From NCBI GenBank assembly GCA_004026145.2, contig CP034983.1, positions 12,123,212-12,187,211 of the forward strand: 64,000 bases of DNA, in the 5' to 3' direction. This document shows, piece after piece, positions 1 through 13,100 of the stretch (positions within the stretch are counted from its first letter, which is position 1; each line of letters begins with the position of its first letter). The DNA is from Takifugu bimaculatus. Taxonomy: Eukaryota; Chordata; Actinopteri; Tetraodontiformes; Tetraodontidae. The position numbers and the translations under genes were made by a program. The notes below the pieces were generated by a model. It saw only the letters and a list, made by a program, of their open reading frames with translations, was not told the origin of the DNA and did not search any database.

Positions 1-895
1 TATCCGGCGCAAACAGCTGCTTTTCCCGCTCGTTTCCTGCGTTGACGAGTCGTCATGTCGCGGCGTCGTGGGGAATTCGGCACCGTGGAGAACGGATCCG
101 CCTCCGACGCACGGGCTGTCGGGGGCGTAGAGGTCAGCCGCGCTCAGGCCATCACGCCGCTGACAGCTCAGATTTATTTTTAATCTCGCCGCGGCTTGTT
201 AGCATCGCCCACGCCGCCGCCGCCGGCCCGCGGAGTGTGACAGAGCGCCGACCTTGGCGCGGTAAAGGCCGCGGCGCTGATTTTTGATTGTTATTCCAGG
301 CAGCCTCCGTTGTTTGACTCCTCTTTGCGTCGCCCATTGAAAACCGGGGACGTCCCCGCCGCCATCAGTCCCCGATTAACACCCCGACCTCCGCGGGCCG
401 TCCTTCGGCACGTGGCGGCGGAGGACGGCCCGTTGACTGTTTTCATCTTTTGACCAATTTCTTTCTGATTGCTGAAAAATGTCATTATGGTTGCATCAGC
501 AGGCCCATGGCTGCGGTCACCCAGGCGATTCTGCTGACGTCCTCTCTCTCTCTCCCCTTGTGTCTTTGTCTCTCTCCCCTTTCTTCTCCATCCTGATAGG
601 TGCCAATTACACCACCCGCTCGCCGATGACCCCGTTAGCCGCCTTTAATGTCAACTCCTCGGCTCCGGAGTGAAGGGAGCTGCCCCACTTTTTTTTCGCC
701 TGTGATCGGGGGCGGGAAGGCAGAAGAGCGACGCCACAAAATGCAGAGCTTGACTCTTTCCGCGGCCACGCGCCGGGTCTGAGTCCTCTCGCCGGGGTCG
801 GGACCGTGTGGACAAAGCCCCGAGGGCGCTGACATTTCAGCCTCGCTGTCTTTTTTTAGTCGTCGCTCCTCAGTGCGTTCCTGGCGCAGGCCCAG
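1..895 (+). other. Upstream region of cdh7, possible 5' UTR
   Basis: No coding gene was recognised. A pyrimidine-rich stretch followed by AG occurs just upstream of the ATG (850-873) and again at 549-599. This suggests the ATG exon may be preceded by a spliced non-coding exon, as in other type II cadherin genes. No TATA box or certain start site could be assigned. Confidence 0.4.
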
Positions 896-1135
896 ATGAT
901 GGGGTGGCGCCGCTCAGGCGTGGGCAAAGCCCTGGCTCTCCTGGCACTGGCGTTCCCCCTGTGGGAGTGGGGGAGCTGCTGGGGGCTGATTCAGGGCTCC
1001 GGGGAGCTGGAGAAGTCCCCGCGCTCTGATCCAGGCCCCTGGGAGGTCCTGCACAGGCACAGGCGCAGCTGGGTATGGAACCAGTTCTTTGTGCTGGAAG
1101 AGTACACAGGAAACGAACCGCTGTATGTTGGCAAG
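896..1135 (+). CDS. cdh7: cdh7 coding exon 1: signal peptide, prodomain, start of EC1
   Basis: Encodes residues 1-80. Two adjacent ATGs (896 and 899) open the frame. The second has the better Kozak context (A at -3, G at +4), so the true start may be one codon later. A hydrophobic core KALALLALAFPLW forms the signal peptide. The short prodomain ends in the furin-type site RHRR (54-57), followed by mature SWVWNQFFVLEEYTG. W59 and W61 are the two swap tryptophans that define type II cadherins. The exon ends in phase 0 at GGCAAG|gtaagc. This prodomain is short, which is usual for the group. Confidence 0.93.
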
Positions 1136-4100
1136 GTAAGCGAGACGCGTCCGCTAACGGGATCAGCGCTCACGCGCACGACACACGGGGACTCGCCGCG
1201 CACATGTGACGCCGGACGCATGCATTGAGTGTATTTGCCCGATCCTAGCTACCCTGCCGGAAGCCCCGCCCCCTTGGCAGTGGTGCCACGCTATTGGCTG
1301 CTGTTGACTAGCGTGAAGGTCGATCTGCAGGAGAGAATGTAGCAAAGTTCAGCTGTTGCTAATCGTGTGTTTATTAATCCACGAATTCTACTCGCGTCAG
1401 AGCGTAAACGGGCTCCCTCCGAACATTCGTAGCGATTAAAGACGTCTTCTTTTTTTTTTCCGGAGGATTTCTGTGTATTTGGCTCTGGGTTTAGAGCAGC
1501 TGGGCAGCGACACGCGTATCAATAACCTCTCGTCATAATGACCCAAGAATCTGGGACATGTTCCCACCGCCGCCCTATATAACGTGTTAAATGAAGGCAG
1601 AAGAGGATGGAACGCTCTGCCCGTCTTGGCGCCGCCGGTCTAACGTGCGTTTGGGTACAGATGTGCCGTCTTCCTTTCGAGGACGGCGGCCCGGTTTGAC
1701 AGGCTAATTTGCATTGTAATCATTCTCCGGAAAAGCTGCGTGTTACTCGAGTGCGTCTTCATGAGGCGGCTATTCCGTCGAGCTACAAGCCGGCGCATCA
1801 CAGATGAGTAAGTGCCAAAGGCTCCCGGTGGCACTAGCGGCGAAGCTAACGGCGGAACGCTCAGACTAATCACGCGAACGCAACGGACGCCGTTTTACGT
1901 CTTCAACAACTTGACAAAATGGAGGCGAAAGAGACAGAGAAGTGATGACATTATCGCTACGCTAGGCCTGATTTTGTGCTGCTTGACGATGTTTTTGTAC
2001 GTTTAACGTGACTCGGGTCACATGATGCCTCTGAAGGAGGATGGAAACCTTCTTTTTATGTATTTCTGTGGCTAAAGTTGAGCATTGTCAGCGTATAATG
2101 TGATAACCAACACAGCTTAGCGGATGGGACATGTAGCAACAGGAAAAGTAGATGCTGTTGATTTATAACTCAAGAAGGGCTGAGGTCCAACTAGCCTAGC
2201 TTAGCCTAGCTTTTGTGTCGCTATAACAATTTAATTAGGATGCTTTCACATGTTTTATTAGACTTGAGGCAGATTTGTGCTAATACCTGAACTTTCAGTG
2301 TTTTATGCATTTTTCTTTGTAAACTTTCTTCTTTTTTCTCCTTTCTTTCTTTTTTTTCCCATTAAATCCAACAACTTTGCTAAATTTAGTTAAAAAAAAA
2401 ACAAATATACCCCCACCCCCCATGACCCGAGAACTGATTAAATGAAATACAGCAGCGGCTACCTGTGTGTGTGTGTGTGTGTGTGTGTGGGTGTGTGTGC
2501 GTGCGTGCGTGCGTGCGTGCGTGCGTGTGTGTGTGTGTGTGCGTGCGTGTGTGTGTGTGTGTGGTGGACCAGATGGTTTCCAGATCTCCGTTATCTTGGA
2601 CAATTTTCTCGTCTTATTATTAAATTAGTTGTGCTTCTCCGGCTCATCTGCTGGATTATCGTCCTCATCTGTGTGTTTTTTTAGGGGGGGTCCGCTACCG
2701 CTAACCCCCTTTTCCTCAATCGGATTAGCGTCTCCAGCTGGAATCAGGATACAGTCGCCTCTCAATTGTTCTCCGGGGATGGAAGAATCCAAATCTGCGA
2801 CCTGGCTGGAGTTCATCTCCGAGCTCTTCCTTTCTTCCCTAAAACGGCGTCTGATCCGCGGATCCATCCAGCTCTATTAGAACTTGTTTGGCAACATCTG
2901 CTCCGACGTGTCGCTTTCAAGTGCGTCGTCGGCGTTACAGGAGAGACACAAGTGGAAATCTGAGAGCTTCCCTTTTCCACACGCTCGCGTCTGATTGCTT
3001 TTCTTGTTAGTAAATCCCAAAGGACGCAAACAGCCTGATTACTTATTCATAGTTGTGTCGAGATCCGCTTATCCTTATGGAATATACGCTAACTCATTTG
3101 CAAGCCCTTTGCTAACAAGTAGCCTCTTTACTTCTGGCGCGGCGGCGTATTGATTTGCGTTTTTTGCTTGTTTGTCGGCGTCGGCTCTGTCTGCGCCGCC
3201 GTCCCAGAAATGTGAGAAATCGGATTCATTCCCTCCCCCGCGGGCGGCGCCGCCTGCCACGGCGCTCCAGAAGCTGTCACATTATTTGTCCGCTGCCATC
3301 GCGGCTGTCGCGCCCCCGTGTTTGTTTGCCGTCACGAGGACACGCCGTAAGAGACGGAGTCCAGGCGGGATAATCCGACCTCCTGACTCGACCTGGAAGG
3401 TCCTCGCTGTGTCAAGAGAGGATTTCTTTCTTTTCCAGTTTCGCGCTTCGGCTAAACGCAAGCTAGTTTCTGTAAAGTCAGCTGTAAAAGGCTAAAGAGC
3501 GACGTGAGGCGTTAGCGGATCTGTCAGATGTATCCGATGTGACAAACAGGAAGTGAATGGGACAGCCGCCGCGGTTTGGTGATTTGTTGGACGGCGAGCG
3601 GACCCCCGAGCAACGTGGGGACGTGATCCAGTCGGGAAGAAACGGGAAGTCATCACTTCCTCAGCCGCTCCTTTCGCATCTGCCGTCTGCTTTAATGCGT
3701 TCTGTCAGATTGGGAATTTCACAACCAAACGTCTCGTTATGCTCTGGCACGCCGCCGCGGGTGAGTGTGGCGGCCCGGGATGAGCCGCGGTCGCGCCGGG
3801 CTGGTGGAAACACACATTCGGGAACTTTCAAGTGTGGGGTTGGAAAAAAAGAGGAAAGAAAGGAGAAGAAGGAAACGCTGACGCTGGTCTTGGAAAAAGC
3901 AACTCATCCATTAAACAAACACTTAGCGGTAAACACGATGCGATTAGCATTTCTGCGCGTGTAGTTAAATATTTGGTTCGGGGGAGCGCAAATAAGGACG
4001 CTTTTAGAAATAAATGGCCCTATTTCACCTCCCAAACCAGCTCAAGTACGTTAGCTAGCGTCCCCGCTGAACGACTTCCTCCTGTATGAATAAATGGAGC

Positions 4101-7100
4101 AAGAAAAGGGAGAACTTGACATGACGGAGGAATTCATCTGGCATCCGAATCCTCTGGAGATGAAGAAGGAGAACGATCCAAATGGTTATTAGCTTTAACG
4201 ACATTATTCGTTAAGGTGTGAGTGGCCCCGCTAGCATCAGGCTAACAAACCACCGCCAGCCGTATGTTTGACGCTAATATCGGCGCTGATCATTTGACTT
4301 TCACGAGCGTCCGTCGTGAGGAACATGTGACCTGGCAGCCAGAACCTGCTTCTGCGGGACGGATTGGGTTTAATCATCGGACCATATGCAGCCTGGGTGT
4401 CGGGGAGAGTCCCACACGTCGTTGTGATGGAGCCGGCGTAGCGCGCCGCCACCTCGCCATGCAAACTACTTCATTATTATTCTATTAGACACCCGCCGTC
4501 AAAGGGGTTAGCATCACGGAGCACAGGGCGCCGCTTCCAAAGGTCAGTCTCAATTGCGTCTACTCGCGCTCGCCGGTGCTGCAAACATGTCGGCTCAGCT
4601 GCGCGGGAGCGGCGCGATCAGCTGAAGAGGAGGGGAATTGGAGCCGACAGCGGAAGGGACGCTGCACGCCGCGTTCCCAGGGACGAGGACTCGGGAGCGC
4701 GAGGCTCAGGAGGCATCCCCAGACCCCCCAGGACAGCGGGGGAAGCCGCTATCTGAACAGAGGAGTCGGAGACCGTAATCCAGGACACACGTCGCATTCA
4801 CGGGCTCAAAAAATGCAACATTCGCCCAAAATATGGTCACTCATTGAAATCTATTGTGTCTAGTAGGGAAAAGCTTCATTAGCTTAGCATAAAAAGTGTA
4901 GAAGGAGATGAATAAACAGCTTTTGTTAAGCTGTGATGCGTGTTTCATCCTGATGGAACAGATCCGATAGCTTAAATGATGTTGCCCTCAGGTGGGGAGT
5001 TCGGATCAGTTTCCGTTGTGGCCTCGATTCCGATACAGACTGTCCCCCGTCAGCAGAGAGCGGGACTCCGTCCTGGAGACGAGGAAAAATGGACCAAATC
5101 AACTAAACCAGCTTGAAGCCAAATGAAGGACAAAGATGGGGGAAAGAAAAAACAACCACCAGCTGAGCCCGATGGAGTCGATAGCGGCGGCTGAAATGCT
5201 AACGGTCGGGGGGACGTCAATCACTGTATATCAGCGGCGGACGCTAAAAACGCCGCAGGGGCTTCTTTAACCCGCAAAGGCTGGAGTCAAACGTCCCCCG
5301 GCGGCCGGTTCAGGCTCCAGCAGCGACCGCGCGCTCGTGTTTTAGCTTAGCTACAGCGCGGAGACGCTAAAGACAGAGACGTTTTTTTCCGTTTTCCGTC
5401 TTCCTGGTGTGTAATAACGCTACGGAGGAATAAAATATTGATGCATGTGCCGGGACCCCTGAGCCAGACTGGAGCGTCTCATATTCTTATTTTTTGTTTC
5501 CCCTCTTTTATGTGTTTTTGTCTCCTGCCGGTGTAGTGAATTTTCGAATTATTCAGGAGGGTCCTCAGCCCTCAGCTAGGTTTTTCCACGAGTGGGTAAC
5601 GAATCCGATTTACTTGGGAAGTGCTTCCATATTTACTACGGTTGAAAGAGGAATTAAGCCGGTTTGAAGGTGAAATAAAGTGATTTGACAGAAACGACCT
5701 GTTGGACAGTTTGCGGAGACGTAACGAGGCGCTGCGGAGCGCCGCTCGTTTTTCACGCCGTTGCTAATTGCGTCTCACACGGATACCTAATTAGAGCGAA
5801 AGCAGTTTGATCCCCGCCTAACTGGGAGCGGTTTTCCCGAAGCGGAGATATTACAAATGTTCCGGTAATGAGGGATAGAATCTGCTCATCTTTATTGTTA
5901 TGTTTGCATCTTTAGCTGACCCCCGCTAACGCCCCTTCACCTACTCCCCCTTATCTCTGGACCCCGGGGTTAAAGTCTATCAAACTGCTGTTCATTTAAC
6001 ACACGCGGCGGCTCGCTAATCAGATTAGCGCCCACTTTCAGCTGTACTCTCATTTCAAAAACAACGAGGATTCGGCTTTCCGTTTTCATGTTAGGCGAGC
6101 GAGCATAATTAGCTTAAAAGAGCTCGATTTGGAAGGTGAAACCCAGTTATCTTTTACAGTAGCGCCTTTTATGTGTGATGGGAAAGCAGCACTTTAGCAC
6201 GCTGTGCTAATGACACTCAACCAGGGGTATGATGCACCTGGAGCCCAGGAAGGAACTCACGTAGCTGCGCTAATGAGGCCGCCGGCGCCAAGATGAGGAC
6301 CGACGCATGCGTCCTTCGTGCGTCCTTCATGTGGGTAGTTACTAAAAAGACTATTTGTTTGTGCCGGGTTCTGTTTTCGTCCCCGTTTGCTTAATTGTCA
6401 GATGGTTTTGCATGAAAGAATTTCCAGATGTTTGCTTGGATCTCATTAATTTTTGGAGGCGTTCCAGAGTTGGCGGCGTGACTATTTTATTCAGTTTTTC
6501 AGACATTCAAAGCTATTTTTTTTTAGTTAAGTTTTCCTGTTTTAGGTTAGCTGTTCTAATAGCAGCTGGCCTGTGCGTAAGCGTGAGTGAGAAGATACGT
6601 GTGTTTAAAGTAGCGGCTAACACCGAAGAAGCTAACAGGACAAAACCATGAGATAAAGCGCTTTGTTTCGTGCTTTTGTGTTAGCAGCTTCTTTTCCCCA
6701 TATTGTTTAGCCTGATTGCTGCCGATCATGCCGGCCCTTCCTCTTGCGTAATATTGGCTAATTAAATATTGTGCATTTAAATAATGAATCACACGCAGGG
6801 CCGCTGCTCATTTCCGTGTGATACGGGGCCCCGTAATTAAAACCAGGGCATCATCTTCTACTACAACTAATTAGCTAACAGCTAAAGTCAAAACCATTGT
6901 ATCATTATATGAAATTGAGATATTTATTTGTGGACGTAACCCGAACCCGTCTTTCTTCTTGGAGCCAAGATAGCCCCCCCCTCCCCCCCATCCATGTACC
7001 AGCCAGTGGATGAAGGGGCTAATATGCTAAAGTCCACCACCACCTCCTGCTGTAATTAAATTCAGTGGTAATGAATCTTACCCTCTAATCCTAAAACAGG

Positions 7101-10100
7101 CTGGATTTCCACAGGGAGGAGAAATGACCTACATGTACCAGAAAGGCTATTAAAAAAGTCTTTGTGCGACACTTTTTCCTTCTTTTTTTTTTTTTAAAAA
7201 AGGAAAGAAAATCTGGACAAACAGCTAAACCTGTCGCGACGAGCAAATGTTCGCATTAATATGTGATTAAAAGCCCCATCACAAAGGTAGCAGCCGCGCC
7301 ATCTTCGCGCCGTGCTAATGTTCCATCAGATCATTCACTTCTTTTTGCTAACTTTTAGCGTCTTAATTTTCGGCCGGCGCTTTCGCCACCGGAATAGCGA
7401 TGAGTTGTGCGACGGCTCATTGCTCCGCGGAGGCTAATCTGCATGCGGAGAAACGAGGCAATCGGTGTTTGTGCGAGCAGGGCTAATGTTAGCGGTGCAC
7501 CGCGGCGCCCCTGTTTTCATCGCTGGACGCGGCCCAGGATGGCGCCGTTGTGGAAGAAGAAAAATGCCTGGCAGTGGGAGAGGGAGGAGATAATCAGAGC
7601 ACAGGAAACGGTGCCGGTTTGAATCCTGATTTCATCGTTCCCCTCAGACAGCAGCAGGGAGATGCTAGCATAGCATTCACGTCGGCTGAAATCACGCGGC
7701 GTTGCGTCATGTAAACGGTGGCGTGCTGTTCCTGTGACCTCGCCACCTCTTTGATTGTCATCCGGATTATTGCCTGAGCCGAACAAGGAGCCAGAAGCCT
7801 CCGCTCGATTCCGGGATAAAAGCTTCCTTTTTCTGACAGACTCCATTTTTATGAAATCCAAGGACAATTTAAATTTCCACCCATGTCGCGGCAGCGTTCC
7901 GTCCTTTTTCTTTCATTCATTGTTGTTTCCTATAAAAACATCTTTATTCCGAATCCGATGAAGTTTTCAGTTCCCTTTCAGCCGTCAGGATTGTGATTCA
8001 CTCACAGCTTCCTCATATTTTTTTTTTGGACTCTTTTGAGATTAAATTTTGTTTTTCGACTGCTACCAGCTAAAAACGGCTAAAATTAGCCGTTGGTTCT
8101 GATAGCCTGTTGTTGGATCCCGGCCCATCTGTGTTCAATGGGAGCGGGTTTATAGTTTGACAGCATTAAACGACGCTGCGGGGTGAATTCCCGGCAAAGG
8201 CTGAGGGATGAGTCAGTGGTGGAAGGAGCTGCGATCGGAAGTTATTGAGTTTGGCTCCTGATATCCTCGGAATAAAGACTGCAGTCAGGAGAGAGATCCT
8301 CGCCTTCCTGGTGAGGACCTAAATATATTCACTATTGTGTACACATCAAAAGTCTCCCCTCCCAGAGGCCCCCTCATGTTGGGGTTTAATAAGGTGTTTT
8401 ATTGTTTGAAGTAGCGCCGCCTGTTTGAGTTGTTTAGAATCCCTTCGGATTGTTGCGGTGCTGTCGGGAGTGTAACGGAGACGGCGTTATCCGTGTCTTC
8501 CACGCCCGTTTTCCCCCGATTCAGTTGGGAATTTTCAATCCTTCCCTGAAGAAGGGAGGGAGGTTTGAGCCACACGGCTCAATGTGGCGTCAGCACAAAT
8601 TTACACCGGCTTAAGTTTTATTATTATTATTCTTTTTTCCGCGCCGTCAGCGAAATTCCAGAAAGACCTTTATGACCCCGACAAACTTGTCAAAGATGGA
8701 ACCAACTTATTTGACGTAAAAGAAGGCGCCATCACGTGTTTTCACGATTATTTGCTTCTCTCTGAAAGTTCTGAAAGCAAAGGTGATAGAAAAGAAAGGT
8801 GAATTCTGGCTCAGCGGAAGCCTGACGTGAGCTTCAGGGACCCCGTGAAAGCTCTGTAATTCTCAGACACTCACAGGTTTCAGAGCTGCTGTAATGGAGG
8901 CTTTTAGTTAGCCGCGGCGAGAGCGAGTTTTGTTGTAAAGGGTGCGATACTTTTCGGTCAGACGGGAAATCGGGGGGCGGTGAAAGTGTGTAATATTGTC
9001 TGGCGTTAGCTTGAAAGCAAAAATAATGGCACACATTTTGTTCCTGGAGTGATAGCGATGCTGTTTTTATTAAATAAATGTAGAAAGATACAATTGGTGC
9101 TTTTAGACAAGAGTAGAGCAGTGGTCCTAAAATCGAGCCAAGTGGCACGCCGCTATCCTTAAAAAAGGCTTTTTACATATGAATAAATATATATAACTAT
9201 ATATATGTGTGTATGTGTGTGTGTGGGTACCTGTTGTTATAACCAGCGTGCTAGCCTCATAATTAGAAGCATTAGCATGCTGAGCTAAATGTGACCGATC
9301 TCCACTGAAGCGAGAACGTGGAGTTTTTGTGATTTCTTGCTCTGCGGAACATGAATGTCTGCTGCTGAGGTCATCTGGGAAATGGCGGCGTGAAGCGGCG
9401 AGCGACACCTCCCTCCTTCTGCCCGTTCTGTTAGCGCAGCTGACGTCCCACACAGGCCTGCACAGATGGACGCGGGCGCGCCTCCTCCTCCACAAACGCT
9501 CGCTCTTCCCTTTGAGTCCAGTCGTTCATCCTGACTCCGCCGGACCGATGATCCTCGCCGTTCCGCGGACGCACGCCGCGCCGACGATTGTGAAGCGTCA
9601 CGGTCTCGCCGCACATGACTTTTACCAAAGGGCGCGCTCAATAAATGTCAGCCTCCACACGTCGGTAAACAGTTTGAAGCTCTAGTCAAATTTCAAAGGG
9701 CCGCCACGCGCGGCGAGCCCGGCACGCCGGCGCCGTTACATAGGTTCCACTTTGGAAATGGCACATTAGACAAATGGACCGTCTCCCGCAGGTGGTGACA
9801 GTGTTCGCTGTCGCCCCGGAGACGCCTTGACCTTTCCAGTCGCACCCCGCCAGTCCAAACACCGGGCTGGCCGCCATCTTGGCGTCCTGGGAGGGCGTCT
9901 GTGAGGCGGCGCCTCAGAGTGGACCCCCAATGCCTCTTCCACCACAGAACGGCCGTTTTCCCTCCTTTTCCTCCCCTACGAACAAACATCCATCCTCAGA
10001 ATCCGTCAGATATCGGCCGGGGTTCTGCTCCGGACAGAGAGGTGATGTTTACATCCGCCGTTCACGTAGATTTCGAGAGTCAACGGTGTCGATTCGACAT

Positions 10101-13100
10101 CCAACCGTTGGAACAAAGCATCAAAGGAACAAAGGCCTGTTAACGACACCGTTCTGTGAAAAGAGCTTCACGTAAATGGACTCTCCGGAGCGCCGTTTCA
10201 TCTTCATTGGAAATTTGAGCGTAGAATAAAGAAATGCGCGTTGAACGTATCGCTGTGGATCTCCTGACATCAGAGTCGTCTTTTCTTTTCGCTCAAGTTC
10301 AAAGCCCCCGCCTTCATCACCCAGAAGGCCAAACAAAAGCCTGATTCTTTCAGACGTTTGGCCTTCATGTGCTGTTTCTCTTTGATGCTTTGATCTCTTT
10401 CATTATTTGAGTGAACCCAGACTTCCTTCTGGAAGGTCGGATGTCAGTTTTACCCTCTTTTTAAACATGGATTTCATTTTATTTCAACCTTCGGCAGCAC
10501 AAACGCTGCTGAGGGACGAAGGTGGAGGACGACAAGGCGAAACTTAAGCTAGCAACTCCTCAAGCTAGCAACAGGAGCGCAAGTCGTCGCTGAGCTTCTC
10601 GGTACCGTGGGTAATAACGGGGACAATTATCCCCCTCTTGATCCATATTCTAATATCTGGTGGGTCTCCGTCCTTGTCTGCCAGCTTTATTGATGCGTCT
10701 GTCGTCGAGCGCTAACCTCGCCTCGTTTTTGAGAGTTTCTGCCATTTTAATCACAACAACGCGGGAACCTGCTTCCTGCGGCGCGTCGGGGAGCAGACGG
10801 CAAACAAAAGGAAACAACAAAAGAAAATTATGGGGCCGCAACCACTATAAAATAAGTGTTTATGCGCCTCGGCGTTCACATCGCCTCTTTCTGTTGACCT
10901 TGGAGACAATATCAGAGGGAAATGAGGTCGGCGGAATATCGGAGAAGCTCATTTCTACCCTGAGTTTAATTTAATAAAATTCCGCAAAAGGAGATTTTTT
11001 TAAACAACAACAGGCTTTAGAAGTTTGCGGTTCTCATCACACAAGGAGGAAATAGGTGGATAATGATCCGATGGTGAACAAAGCTCAGGATGCGAACCTT
11101 TGATGTCACCTAAATGTAAAGACCGGCCGCATTTTTAATCCAGATTATCGTCATCAAATGTGGAAGAAGACTTTTTATTGGTCCAGGAGCTTTGATGGAG
11201 ACAAAATACCGAGGATGCCTTTAATCTTAATGAAACGGCATTGATTTCATCATTTGATCATCGTGAGTGACAGGAAATATACGATAATAACGGAATCGTT
11301 AAACTGATGCTAAATTAGCCGCAAGCGTATCCAGTTGTTGACGTATCAAAGTGGAAGTTTTACAACTTATTTGAGCTTTCGTTTATCGAAAACTTACGAG
11401 TTATCAGCTAACTGTGGTGCTCCACTCCACAGGCCACAGTTTGATTTAATTGATTAATTAATTGATTAATTAGAGGCCCCCCCCCTCGTGTTAAGCCCCG
11501 CCCACCGTCCCAGTGATTGACTGGTTTCATGTCTGCCAGCATCATCAGGGTAAATGAGCCATTATCATAATTCAGAAGAAAAACTCTGCCGTCAGCACGA
11601 TCATGTGACTCTGACACGCGCAGCCTCTCTGTCGCCATGGCAATAAACCACATGGTGCCTGATCGTAGCACGCCGCGGGCCCTTTTCAGGTGAGAGCCAA
11701 TGGGGAGTGGCGGCGAGACAGATGGAGAGCGGCTGCTTTGGAACATCTTTTGGTGGAGCGTCGATCACCGAGGTTCTCTGGACGGCGTGAAGCCTGGGTT
11801 CTTCGGATAATCACGGTTCCTCTGAATCAATTCTGTTTTTCCAAAAGGACACTTAAGCTCAATGGGATTCAGCAGCAGATCAATTCGGAACAAATGAAAA
11901 AGTCACGAGAGCGAGCGGGCGAGAGCGGGCGAGCGAGAGCGGGTCGGTTCTGCCAGTGCTGCTGCTCAGGTTCACCATCAAACCAAGAAACCCTCTTTGA
12001 GCTTAAGATCACCATCGGCTGGAGTTGCAGGTCGAGTCCCGTCTGTTTTGCTTTGTTCTGCGCTCCGATCCAGCCACGTCCCATAAGTGCAGCTATTAAA
12101 TCTATTATTCCAGAGTGGCTAAAAGCGGATAATTGGGCCGATTTGCTGCGGCAGAAAACAGCGGACCGGCGTTTTCAGCAGGACGCCGGTGCCAAAATGT
12201 CACTAATTCAATAGAGAAAAGAGTTGTCGGCTGGCAGAACATTCGGCCGTTTTCAAATCTTAGCTGGTTTTTATCTGAGAACTCACCAGCAGCTGATCAC
12301 CGTGACGACGGACAGCCGACGCGCTGTCGTCCATCTCAGACTGAAAAGGCTAAATTTATCCGCAGAAATGCTAATCTTTCCATAGCTTCTTCAAAAGGTA
12401 CCTGCGGCTAACCTTCTAAAACGTGTATTTATTCATTTATTATTTATCTATTCCATCTCATTTATTCAGTTTTTGTGTTGCACCGGCTGACCTGGAGATG
12501 CCCCCCCCCCCATTCCAGACCTTTAGCTACATGAGACACGCGGTAAAGCTGCCAGCGTCTCTCTTTAAAAGCCTGGATTTGCTCCCTCTGAACACTTTAA
12601 AATGAAGCTTCTTCCAGTGATCTGCTGCTGTGAGGACAGCTGAATCACACATGCTAAATATGTCATTTAAAAGCATCATAAAAGGCCCAGTTAGCCGCGG
12701 TGGCTAGCATGATTCCTGTCATTGATGTGTGTCACACCAGCACAGTGGCCAGTACAGACAGCGAGCCCAACATTCCTCCAGATGCTAGTTTTGTTCAGGA
12801 AAATTAGCATTAATAACCCAAACAACACCAGCAGGAAAGCCATTTATTACTGAGTTTATTGTGTTTTAATTTAGCTGTGTCATTTAGGGAAGGGCTAATG
12901 AATTAATCACCCCTTTAATGATGTTATGTCTTTTTATTATGACAGTAACATTAAGAATTCTTCCGGAGTCCTTTTATTTACTGCCTGTTATCAGACATCA
13001 CGACATTTAAACACACTCAGAGTTTAATTAAAGGGATGTTAAGTTGTGGATATATAAATAATGTGACTCGGTTCTTTGTCAGGGTTCTGCTGGTGACGGC

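Noticed and set aside
1569..1585. TATA-like CCTATATAACG
   Set aside because: It lies inside intron 1 with no associated exon or other promoter evidence.
2295..2684. Opposed open frames with Thr-His and Cys-Val runs
   Set aside because: They are translations of the GT/GTGC microsatellite.
11690..12214. 174-codon plus-strand open frame in cdh7 intron 1
   Set aside because: Low-complexity Arg/Ser/Gly composition, no homology recognised, no splice sites fitting the cadherin frame.
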